A stretch of 64,000 nt of DNA, taken from Suillus spraguei (taxonomy: Eukaryota > Basidiomycota > Agaricomycetes > Boletales > Suillaceae). The DNA lies in assembly GCA_016800925.1 (NCBI GenBank), contig JABCPU010000061.1, positions 1 to 64,000 of the forward strand, read 5' to 3'. The position numbers were made by a program, and so were the translations under genes. The notes beneath the pieces are model-generated. The model had not been told where the DNA came from. It saw only the letters and a list, made by a program, of their open reading frames with translations, and did no database searches. Shown here in pieces: positions 43,287-53,846 of this stretch (its first letter is position 1; each line of letters opens with the position of its first letter).

Positions 43287-45820
43287 ATGGACGATGAACT
43301 TGTCTTAAACATTGCAGAGGATGCATCTGCAGGACCCAAAAAGCTGGCATCAAAAAAATCTGGTCGCTGGACAGACAGGTGAGCAGAAACCCGATTTCAT
43401 ATGTGCAGCTGATCATCATAGCCCAGATTGAAGGCTAAACGAGTCCAGAAACGAAGGTCTGACCATCATCCTGGCAGTGATGATGATGATCACTCTCGGC
43501 CTGCAAAGCGGATTCGACCTGACAAACCCTTACCTGCATCCAAAGTAGTCTCTGCAGCGGACCGTCCCACCCTTCCAATCAAACCTCCGACTCAGATCAT
43601 CTCCTCTCTCTTCTCATACAATCCTAAAGTTGAAGCACCTATACCCCCCGCTGTCCAAAAGGCACCGTCTAAACCAAGTAACGCACCATTAACTGGCTCA
43701 GCCACATTTGCAGACTTAGGTCTTCACCCTCTCCTCGTCGCTCACCTACAGTCTAAGATGAGTATCACGAAACCGACATCAATCCAGCGTGCTGCCCTTC
43801 CTATATTTACGAACCCCCCTTCTGAAGACATGAATGCACGCGACGTATTTATACAATCGCAAACTGGTTCCGGAAAGACCATGTCGTTCCTCCTACCTAT
43901 AATCCAGGATCTTCTCCTCTCAGTACCCACTCCTACATCGACCGCTCGATAGGAACACTTGCTATCATCATTGCACCCACTCGTGAATTGGCAAAACAAA
44001 TTTCTGATGTCTTAGAAGCGCTATTGACGCTTAAGCTACGCCCAGAAGGCGAACAGGAGGATGCGGAGGGTTCTACACGTTATACCCGATGGTTAGTATC
44101 CGGTTTGCTAAGTGGAGGCGCAACTCGTGCGCACGAGAAGGCGCGTCTGCGGAAAGGTGTTCCTATTCTTGTCTCAACCCCAGGTCGACTACTAGATCAC
44201 CTGCAAAATACATCTTCTTTCAACGTTGGAAAATGCAGATGGTTAGTTCTCGACGAAGCAGACCGCTTGATGGAGCTCGGCTTTGAAGATACTGTTAAAG
44301 GAATTATACAGGGTCTGGATGGGAGGAGGAAGCTCGCGTTTCAAGCTGTTCAGGATGGCAAGACATTCGAGGTTGGGGGTTGGGATTGGGAGCGGCAGAG
44401 ACGGACGATCCTTTGTTCAGCTACCATCCGTGAAGATGTACAGAAGTTGGCAGGCACTACTCTAATACGACCGCTGGTAATCAAGGGCCTCGACAAAGAG
44501 AGGGCGGAGGATTCGCCTGCATCAATACACGACAACGAGCCAGCTACCACTAGCACTGAGAAGTTCACTCCTCCGTCACAACTCTCCCAGAAATATGTTT
44601 ATTGTTCCCTCAAGATGCGTCTTGTCGCACTTGTCGCACTTCTCCGCTCACTGCTTGCTCAGACACAAGGACAAAAAGGGTCGAAAATTATCGTATTCCT
44701 CAGCTGCACGGACTCTGTCGATTTTCACTGGCGCCTGCTAGGCGATTCATCGATGGACGGTGAAAAGACGGAGTGCGCTGAATCTAACGAAGACAAAAGT
44801 GACGAGGAAGACGATAAGATCGACGAATCTGCTGAAGAGGAGAAAGTGCAAGAGGAAAATAAAATTGCCGCGCAGTCTTCGCTCCTTCCAGGCGCCTCAA
44901 TCTTCCGTCTTCATGGTTCCCTTCCCACTCCCATCCGTCTTGCCTCTCTACGCGGTTTCTCTGCTATTCCTTCCTCGAAGTCTAAGAAACCTGCTCCCGC
45001 GTCCTCTATTCTTCTTTGCACGTCCGTGGCATCGCGTGGTCTCGACCTACCCCTTGTTCGCGCAGTCATACAACACGACCTACCCACTGAAGGCGGCGCG
45101 ACTGAGTACGTGCACAGGGTGGGACGGACAGCACGTGCAGGCAAGGGTGGTGAAGCTTGGAGCATCGTCGCGCCCAGCGAATCTGAATGGGCGAAATGGG
45201 TAGAGGGGAAGATGAGGGGAGATATGGCGGAAGAAAAGTCCGACGGTGACAAAGTCAACATCACTCTTGAAGGCACAAGCATCGAGAGTGTGTTAGCGAA
45301 GGGCTTTGGTGGCAAGGGCTCCGAATACGAGTCGCGCGCGACAGAAGTGCAACTTTCTTTTGAGCGGTGGGTTTTGCGACGCAAAGAGGTAATTTTTATC
45401 TGGAGAAAAGTCGAGCGTGCGTTGATGCCTTTATACAGAACGCTGAACTTGCTCGCAGAGCATTTAACTTCGCATATGAGGGCGTACGCGACCCATCCTT
45501 CGAACGAGAAACATATCTTCCATGTCCGACACCTTCATATCGGCCATCTTGCAAAAGCATTCGCCTTGCGTGAAGCGCCGAAGACGATTACTGACGGAAA
45601 GAATAAAATGGCTAGTGTATCCAAAAGTCGTGGCTCGCGTCCTGCTAAAAACACAAAACAACATGATGTCGGTGACGCAGAGCAACGGATGCAAAATATT
45701 GTGCGTGCACAGGGCCGGCTATCGAAGAAGGGCGGCAAGATGATTAGCAGTGGGACCGACGAGTTTCAGATTGCATCAGGCGCTGCTTTGGATTCACTTG
45801 TTCACGGCTATCGACCGTAG
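43287..45820 (+). CDS. DBP7: DBP7-type DEAD-box RNA helicase, best copy, one apparent frameshift
   Basis: Exon 1 is 43287-43378 (MDDELVLNIAEDAS...), then a 48-nt intron, then exon 2 to 45820. Helicase motifs appear in order: QTGSGKT, PTRELAKQ, STPGRLLDH, DEAD in VLDEADRLMELGFED, SAT in CSATIRED, ASRGLDLP and HRVGRTARAG. LSGG...EKARLRKG and RLMELGFED are typical of Dbp7/DDX31, which acts in the nucleolus on 60S ribosomal subunit assembly. An acidic insert lies between motifs III and V. One base is missing near 43915-43920 (CTTCTCCTCTC here, CTTCTCCCCCTC in unit 2), which shifts the frame between motifs I and Ia. Adding it back would give about 828 residues. Either this is an assembly error or the functional gene lies elsewhere. 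Confidence 0.85.
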
Positions 45821-46269
45821 TCAGACGGCAGGGCTTTCAGATTCTTTGATTCTGCAATATTTATTCGGTATAGCAACGTGGTCACTGCATATTGCTAGAC
45901 ATGAATTACCGCACATAAGATAGGCAAATGGTATCCGTAAGTATGTTAAAGAGAGAATCTGGAACATGCTGTGTAAAAACTACGACAGTACTGTAGATTG
46001 ACACAGAAAGCAAATGCAAAAATACTATACACAATTATTATACTTAGTGCAGTCACGCTCTCGTGGACAGACCTGGTGGTGCGAACAGGATTTTAGAACG
46101 TGTCACTACTCAAGGAGCCCAAGAACTCTAAACAGAGGTCTGTATTCAACTGAAAAATGGTCGCATGTGCTTAGAGGCAACGTTTTGTTAAAAAACGGCG
46201 GACTATATCATGTAAACACTCACAGCATACTGTGCTCTTGCTAATCCTGCGTCGCAAACGATGCTCGAC
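45821..46269. other. Convergent 3' region between DBP7 and NACHT (unit 1)
   Basis: AT-rich sequence conserved in unit 2 (53461-53846) and unit 3 (63521-63922). It presumably holds both 3' UTRs. No other gene is seen. Confidence 0.5.
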
Positions 46270-49200
46270 TCATTTCCGACGTTTTGATGGCCTAGGGGTG
46301 TCCGATTCGAGCTGACTATCACTGTCGACTTGAAATTCATCCAATATGCGCTTTCTGGATGTGCCAAGAAGCAACGCAGCAGTGTTGGGCCTCGGAGAAA
46401 GGGACGGTGGTAAGGGCAGCGCAAGAGAAGAAGTAGAGGGAAGAGTTTGAGCTGAGGAGTAAGGAGTAGGAACAAGCCTCGCATATGAGACAGCGACAGG
46501 CTCTTCTGTGAGAGGCATAATTGGTGGAGTTGACGGTCCTCTTCTCGACATTTCAGAGGCAGACGCGAGTGCAGAAGCCTCCGTTCTTGAGTAGTGGAGA
46601 CCAGGATTGATGGCTAATGACCCTTTATCAGGCTGTGCGTTAACAGGTTCCAACTGAGCATGATGAGAATTACAAGGGGTATCGTAAAATCAAGAAACAA
46701 ACGAACCTGGAACAAGACAATGTCAGCTTGTTAGGCAGGTGAATCAAGAATTATCAAAAAGAGGCACACCTTTGTAAGTTTCTGCCCTTCCGATAAAATA
46801 TCAAGGCAAGACCGCAGACCCTTCAAGCACCACTGCATTTCCAGCCAGGAGACAATATGATCATGCCAAAAAGCCCGGAGTATGTGATTGAGCGTATCAT
46901 CCCATGACTTCGGGGCACGCGAGAGATGTACGGCCCAGTTGTGACAGGCGTACTTAAGAGCATCGGAAGCTATTCGACTGCGTTCCAGTGCCTCGTTTGC
47001 GAAATCCTCAAATGCATTCGTAACACGAATTATCTCCCTGTCCGGTAGAAGAAAATTTGCTGGTAGTGCAGAGGTGGAATGATGCTGATGTCTTAACACC
47101 AGGAAAACAGGAAATATCAAGAAATCTGGTAAGGTCTTGAGGTGCTGGATTACTCGAAAAGCTGGCAAATCGCCAGTAATGATATACTCGTTGATTGCTT
47201 CCGATGTCCTCGAAAATTCTTCCATTGTCACCCAGGCGTAGGCCGCAGGAGTGGACAGCCACGATTGACCATGGGCTGTCTGCAGCCAGTCTCGTCCTGC
47301 CTGGGTCTGCAGCCAGTCTCGTCCTCCCTCGTTCTGCAGCCAGTCTCGTGCTGCCTGGGTCTGCAGCCAGTCTCGTGCTGCCTGGGTCTGCAGCCAGTCT
47401 CGTGCTGCCTGGGTCTGCACCCAGTCTCGTCCTCCCTTGCTCTGCAGCCAGTGTTGTCCTCCCTCAAACTGCAGCCAGCCTTGTCCTCCCTCGATCTGCA
47501 GCCAGTCTTGTCCTCCCTCGGTCTCCAGCCAGTGTTGTCCTCCCTCGGTCTGCAGCCACTCTCGTCCTCCCACGGTCTGCAGCCAGTCTTGTCCTCCCTG
47601 CGTCTGCGGCCACTCTTGTCCTGTCACGGTCTGCAGCCAGTCTTGTCCTCCCTGCGTCTGCAGCCACTCTCGTGCTGCCGGGGTCTGCAGCCAGTCTCGT
47701 CCTGCCCGGGTCTGCAGCCAGTCTCGTGCTGCCCGGGTCCGCAGCCACTCTCGTCCTCTCACGGTCTGCAGCCAGTCTTGTCCTCCCTGCGTCTGCAGCC
47801 ACTCTCGTGCTGCCGGGGTCTGCAGCCAGTCTCGTACTGCCTGGGTCTGCAGCCAGTCTCGTGCTGCCTCGGTCTGCAGCCAGCCTCGTGCTCCCGGGGT
47901 CTGCAGCCAGTCTCGTGCTGCCTGGGTCTGCAGCCAGTCTCGTCCTGCCTGGGTCTGCAGCCAGTCTCGTCCTGCCTGGGTCTGCAGCCAGTCTCGTCCT
48001 GCCTGGGTCTGCAGCCAGTCTCGTCCTGTCTGGGTCTGCAGCCAGTCTCGTCTTGCCTCGATTTGCAGCCAGTTTTGTCCTGCATCGGTCTGCAGCCAGT
48101 CTCGTCCTGCCTGGGTCTGCAGCCAGTCTCGTCCTGCCTGGGTCTGCAGCCAGTCTCGTCCTGCCTGGGTCTGCAGCCAGTCTCGTGCTGCCTGGGTCTG
48201 CAGCCAGTCTCGTCCTGCCTGGGTCTGCAGCCAGTCTCGTCCTACCTGGGTCTGCAGCAAGTCTTGTGCTCCCTCAAACTGCAGCCAGCCTTGTCCTCCC
48301 TCAAACTGCAGCCAGCCTTGTCCTTCCTTGGTCTGCAGCCAGTCTTGTCTCCCTCGGTCTGCAGCCAGTCTTGTCCTCCCTCGGTCTGCAGCCAGTCTTG
48401 TCCTCCCTCGGTCTGCAGCCAGTCTTGTCCTCCCTCGGTCTGCAGCCAGTCCTCTCCTCCCTCGGTCTGCAGCCAGTCCTCTCCTCCCTCGGTCTGCAGC
48501 CAGTCCTCTCCCTCGGTCTGCAGCCAGAACTCTCCTCCCTCGGTCTGCAGCCAGTCCTCTCCTCCCTCGGTCTGCAGCCAGTCTCGTCCTGCCAGGGTCT
48601 GCAGCCAGTCTCCTCCTACCTGGGTCTGCAGCCAGTCTTCTCCTCCTGCGTCGCCCGCCACTCTCGTCCTCCCTCGGTCTGCAGCCAGTCTTCTCCTCCC
48701 TGCGTCTGCAGCCACTCTCGTCCTCCCTGCATCTCCAACCACTCTTGTCCTCCCGGGATCTCCAGCCAGTCATGCCCGTCCGCAGTCCCTAGCCAAGATT
48801 CTAAATCTGAAGTACAGTCTCCTCGAAACAACAGCATACATATGACGGCTGACAGTGGCCGTCGTGACCGAACAAGAAACTCAAATGAGTCTTTTAACAC
48901 ATCGGGGTCCGAAGGTTGCATATTTTTGCTTTGCTTTTCCAGTTCTGATATTGTTTCTAACAGAGCCGTGCTTGGTGGGATCGCCATGATCAAGTGGAGA
49001 GAGAAACGTGCGAGTAGGGAGTGAGGTGATGTGATATCGCTTACTTCAGCGAGGCCGCAGTTGGAGGAGTTGGAGACATAGTCGCGAATCGACGAGTGAT
49101 AGATATTCACAGGTAGAGTGTTGTCTGTAGGGATATCCATGACAGACCGTAGCTGTATTAGCGTCGTGTATACATCCCTTCCCAAACCAGGGCCAAGAAG

Positions 49201-50530
49201 TGTTGAGATTTGCGAGATGGGAAGAGGGTCTACCAGGGTGGCGACAATGGACAAGTGCAGGTATGCCGCTTGGGGTCGGCACACGTGGAGAGGATACAAT
49301 CGTATAACTTGTACACCTCAGTTCCTGGTAGTAGCTTGCTCGTTAGCTGGAGCATCAGTTGCAGCCGATCATGGGGATCACTGTCTTCATCGTCAATAAT
49401 AAACTTTATCATCGTAGTCGCCACGATGAAACGTCTGCCAGCTCGGCTCGCCAGCTTCGCAAGGTCAACGTCTGATGGCTGAGGGAAATCGGGATGGCGA
49501 CTTTTCAGCCCTTTGAAGGAATGCCGCAAGAAAGTACAGATGTCCTTGTCGACGTCTGCGCCATCCAACGAAATGATGTCACCGGCCCCGGAAGTTCTTA
49601 CGGGTATCTCGCGCACCAATGGTAGCACCTCATCGTTCTGAAAGACCTTGCTGATATTGGATTCCGAGCGACTCGTGAGTAGAATATGGGTCACGGGAAG
49701 ATCAGGATCTCGGAGAGCCTGCGCAAGGGAAAGGATGAGATCTTCGAGTTCGGGTTCCGATGTGCATTCATCAAGGGCATCGATGACAAACGACAAAGGT
49801 GGGCACCCGGACAATCTTGATTTGAGTTTCTGAAGAGGTCGAAGAAAGAAAGCCTCCATCTGGTCGGAGAGAGACGCATCTGGATCCAGTAGAGCAGGAT
49901 TGTTGTGGATGATTCTGCTCACATCCATCCGGATGCTTGGAAAATTGGTGGCAAGCTGGTAGACAAGTGTCGCAAAGAAATATGCGGTCGTGCAGCGTTT
50001 TGGTGTGCTTGCGGGAGAAAAAGAATGTTCCCGCTAGCCGCTTTTCGACACTCGTATCTTCTGTTACTTTTAGACCTTTCATCTTTTCAGCGACTGTAAA
50101 TGCAACGGCAGACTTTCCAACGCCAGCCGTGCCATGCAGCCAAATGAGTTGATTCTTCTTTGTATCGTCCAGGGATCCGTGGATGTATTTGAGGAGATCT
50201 ACCCGAGTCTCTTTCAAACATTTAGGGTGGGGCTGACGCTCACGGGAGTCATATTGAGCACCCTTAACAGCAACCTCGGACAGCTTTTCCCAAATTCCGT
50301 CAAGAACTATTGAAGAAGTCAGAGAGCATGCAAGATAGGATAGGAGATGGAAGTACTAACATCGATTGTCACTCATTGACAAAGGTTGTGATATACGAGA
50401 TGCAATAGACGTGATGGCATTAGCTGGGTTCGATAGTACGGTTAGAAACCATGGGGGTATGGTTATCTGGACTAACCACGTAGGAAGATTTAAATCGAAG
50501 CTTCTAAGTTGAAACAAGACTTGAGCCGCA
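46270..50530 (-). pseudogene. NACHT/STAND NTPase with GRDWLQTQA repeats, unit 1 (frameshifted)
   Basis: Read from 50530 down, an N-terminal exon (IPPWFLTVLSNPANAITSI) and an intron near 50330 lead to KLSEVAVKGAQYDSRER. Then come Walker A HGTAGVGKS, Walker B LSFVIDALDEC, the sensor LLTSRSE and a helical region. About 55 copies of a nine-residue repeat (GRDWLQTQA type) follow. A C-terminal helical domain follows (ALKYACHNWAVHLS...WLEMQWCLKGLRSCL). A last exon (46653-46270) joins in phase through a 116-nt intron and ends in PRPSKRRK, a likely nuclear signal. Frame changes occur at 49998-50001 (TTTT against TTT in unit 2), near 49265, near 48650 and near 48350. The family is NOD-like-receptor architecture. 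As assembled it cannot be read through. Confidence 0.82.
47271..48770 (-). repeat. 27-bp tandem repeat array in NACHT unit 1 (about 55 copies)
   Basis: The unit CTGCAGCCAGTCTCGTCCTGCCTGGGT (plus strand, given here in two parts: CTGCAGCCAGTCTCG and TCCTGCCTGGGT) repeats with 0-5 substitutions. Most units are exactly 27 bp; a few are 24, 26 or otherwise irregular. On the coding strand the intended frame reads GRDWLQTQA. The other two frames read DETGCRPRQ and TRLAADPGR, and the antisense frames read LGLQPVSSC, VCSQSRPAW and GSAASLVLP. All six are free of stops in the consensus. Confidence 0.95.
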
Positions 50531-50982
50531 GAACGTCGATTGATGGAGAGTGCAAAACGTGGATGGATAATTCAATTTATTCTGCTGTGCAAAACTCGCT
50601 GGATGGTTGTGGAATGTAGTTGAAAGACGAGTAGACGCTCGCCGTCCTGTGCTTACAGGAAGACATGAGGCCGCCGTTACTGCACAGCCAGACAGAACCA
50701 CGTCGGTAGTAATTGCTCAGGCTGCTATGAACTAGAAATCAAGAAAAATATGCAAATGATCAATTGTAACACCACGTATTGCCGGGACAGAATTTGTGAT
50801 AACTCCCAGCTACATAGATATACACAGGCTTAAATTGCAACATATGTACAAGCAACGAGAGCGGAGATGTTGGGCGAAAGGGAGTTCCGGCCCGCAAGGA
50901 TACGGTACGGAATGGTTCGTGTTACAAACACCGTTCTCGAGAAATCGATCGATCAAGATTCAAAATTTCAAACGACACAATG

Positions 50983-53463
50983 CGAAATGGACGATCGGAA
51001 CTTGTCCTAAACATTGTGCACACAGGACCCACAAAGCTAGCTTCAAGAAAATCTGGTCGCTGCACGAGCAGAAACCTGATTTTATGTGTGCACCTGTTCA
51101 TCATAGCCCAGATTGAAGGCTAAACGAGTCCAGAAATGAAGGTCTGATCATGCTGGCAACGATAATGTTGACCACTCTCGTCCTGTGAAGCAGATTCGAC
51201 CTGACAAACCATTACCCGCTACCAAAGTAGTTTCTGCAGCAGACCGTCCCACCATTCCAGCCAAACCTCTGATTCAGATCATATCTTTATTCTCATACAA
51301 TCCTAAAGTTGAAGCACCTATACCCTCCGTTGTCCAAAAGGCACCATCCAAACCAACCAACGCACCGTTAACTGGCTCAGCCACGTTTGCAGACCTAGGT
51401 TCTCACCCTCTCCTCGTCGCTCACCTACAGTCTAAGATGAGTATCACGAAACCGACATCCATCCAATGTGTTGCCCTTCCTATATTCACAAAACCCTCTT
51501 AGGAATTGAATGCACGCGACGTATTTATACAATCGCAAACTTGCTCTGGAAAAATCATGTTGTTCCTCCTACCAGGATCTTCTCCCCCTCAGTACACATT
51601 CCTACATTGCCGCACGGCGGAAACACTCGCTATCATCATTGCATCTACTCATGACTTATAAACACAAATCTCCGACGTCTTATATGCGCTATTGACGCTC
51701 AGCCACAAACAGAAGGCGAATAGGAGGTTCCAGAGGGTTCTACTGTATACTCGATGGTTACTTTCCGGTTTGCTAAGTGGGAGCTCAACTCGTGCGCACG
51801 AGAAAGTGCGTCTACGGAACGGTGCTCCTATTCTTGTCTCGACCCCAGGTCAACTACTAGATCATCTGAAAAATACATCTTTTAACGTTGGAAAATGCAG
51901 ATGGTAGTCCTCAACGAAGCGGACCGCTTGATGGAGTTCGGCTTTGAAGATACTATCAATGGGATCATATAGGGCCTGGATGAGAGGAGGAAGCTCGCAT
52001 TTCAAGCTGTTCAGGACGTCAAGACCTTCGACGTCGGGGGTTGGGATTGGGAGCGGCAGAGACGGATGGTCCTTTGTTCAGCTACCATCCGTGAAGGTGT
52101 ACAGAAGTTGGCAAGCACTGCTCTAATACGACTGCTGGTAATCAAGAGCCTCGACAAAGAGAGGGCGGAGGATTCGCCTGCACCAAAACACGACAACGAG
52201 CCAGCTACCACTAGCGCCGAAAAGTTCACTCTCCCATCACAACTCTCTCAGAAATATGACATTGTTCCCCTCAAGATGCGTCTTATCGCACTTCTCCACT
52301 CACTGCTTGCTCAGACGCATGGACAAAAAGGGTCGAAAATTATCGTATTCCTCAGCTGCACAGATTCCGTCGATTTTCACTGGCGCCTGCTAGGCGATTC
52401 ATTTATGGACGGTGAAAAGGCCGAATAGGCCGAATCTAACGAAGTCAAAAGGGACAACGACGGCGATAAGACCGACGGATTTGCTGAAGAGGAGAAAGTA
52501 CGAAAGGAAAATAAAATCGCTGCGCCAGTCTTCGCTCCTTCCAGGCGCCTCAATCTTCCGTCTTCATGGTTCCCTTCCCACTACAATCCGTCTTGCCTCT
52601 CTACGCGGTTTCTCTGTTATTCCTTCGTCAAAATCTAAGAAACGTGCTCCTGCATCCTCCATTCTCCTTTGCACGTCCGTGGCATCCCCGTGGTCTCGAC
52701 CTACCCCTTGTTCGCGCAGTCATACAACACGACCTACCCACTGAAGGCGGCGCGACTGATTACGTGCACAAGGTGGGACGGACAGCACGTGCAGGCAAGG
52801 GTGGTGAAGCTTGGAGCATCGTCGCGCCCAGCGAATTTCAATGGGCGAAATGGGCAGAGGTGAAGATATGGCGGAAGAAAAGTCCGACGGTGACACAGTC
52901 AACATCACTCTTGAAGGCACAAGCATCGAGGGTGTGTTAGCGAAGGGTTTTGGTGGCAAGGGCTCCGAATACGAGGCGCGCGCGACAGAAGTGCAACTTT
53001 CTTTTGAGCGGTGGGTTTTGCGACGCAAAGAGGTAATTTTTATTTGGAGAGAAGTCGAGCGTGCGTTGATGCCTTTATACAGAACGCTGAACTTGCTCGG
53101 AGAGCATTTACTTCACATACGAGGGCGTACGCGACCCATCCTTCCAACGAGAAACATATCTTCCATGTCCGACACCTTCATATCGGCCATCTTGCAAAAG
53201 CATTCGCCTTGCGTGAAGCGCCGAAGACGATTACTGACGGGAAGAATAAAACCGCTAGTGTATCCAAAAGTCGTGGCTCGCGTCCTGCTAAAAACACAAA
53301 ACAACATGATGTCGGTGACGTAAAGCAACGAATGCAAAATATTGTGCATGCACAGGGCCGGCTATCGAAGAAGGGCGGCAAGATGATTAGCAGTGGAACC
53401 GACGAGTTTCAGATTGCATAAGGCGCTGCTTTGGATTCACTTGTTCACGGCTATCGACCGTAG
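50983..53463 (+). pseudogene. DBP7 helicase pseudogene, unit 2
   Basis: Collinear with DBP7 of unit 1 from its first exon to the final HGYRP codons. Many lesions are visible: loss of the exon 1 reading and donor, a stop after FTKPS (about 51500), a degraded P-loop (TGSGKT changed near 51540), in-frame stops near 51971 and 52427 (TAG), an added C near 52686 (GGCATCCCC), and a CAA-to-TAA type change before the last exon segment (IA followed by TAA at 53418). It still preserves the CCCCC reading that shows unit 1 lost a base. Not functional. Confidence 0.92.
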
Positions 53464-53846
53464 TCAGACGGCAGGGCTTTCAGATTCTTTGATTCTATAA
53501 TATTTATTCGGTCTAACAACGTGGTCACTGCATATTGCTAGACATGAATTACCGCACATAAGATAGGCAAATGGTATCCGTAAATATGTTGAAGAGAGAA
53601 TCTGGAACATGCTGTATAAAACTACGACAGTACTGTAGATTGACACAGAAAGCAAATGCAAAAATACTATACACAATTATTATACTTAGTGCAGTCACGC
53701 TCTCGTGGACAGACCTGGTAGGGCGAACAGGATTTTAGAACGTGTCACTACTCAAGGAGCCCGAGAACTCTGAAACAGAGGTCTGTATTTCAACTGAAAA
53801 ATGGTCGCATGTGCTTAGAGGTAACATTTTGTTAACAAACGGCGGA

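Larger units (their letters stand above)
43200..50890. repeat. Duplication unit 1 (DBP7 + NACHT)
   Basis: This block is repeated head to tail as 50900-58080. Order and orientation are the same: helicase (+), about 450 bp of shared 3' sequence, NACHT gene (-) with repeat array, and shared 5' flank. Identity is high by eye over most of the length, with scattered single-base indels and a shorter repeat array in unit 2. Confidence 0.88.

Noticed and set aside
43379..43426. DBP7 starting at the TTG of 43428
   Set aside because: A 48-nt intron joins an upstream exon with a proper ATG at 43287 in phase, so the internal start is not needed.
43921..43952. A 30-nt intron explaining the DBP7 frame change
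   Set aside because: GTACCC to GATAG at this site is too short for a spliceosomal intron and leaves the phases mismatched. Comparison with unit 2 shows a missing base instead.
47271..48770. CRISPR-like array
   Set aside because: Units are contiguous 27-bp tandem repeats without unique spacers, in a eukaryotic genome, and are part of a coding frame.
47142..49024. Long plus-strand ORFs (567, 609 and 451 codons) across the repeat array
   Set aside because: They are antisense to the NACHT gene and arise because the 27-bp unit lacks stops in all frames. They have no start context, introns or domains outside the array.
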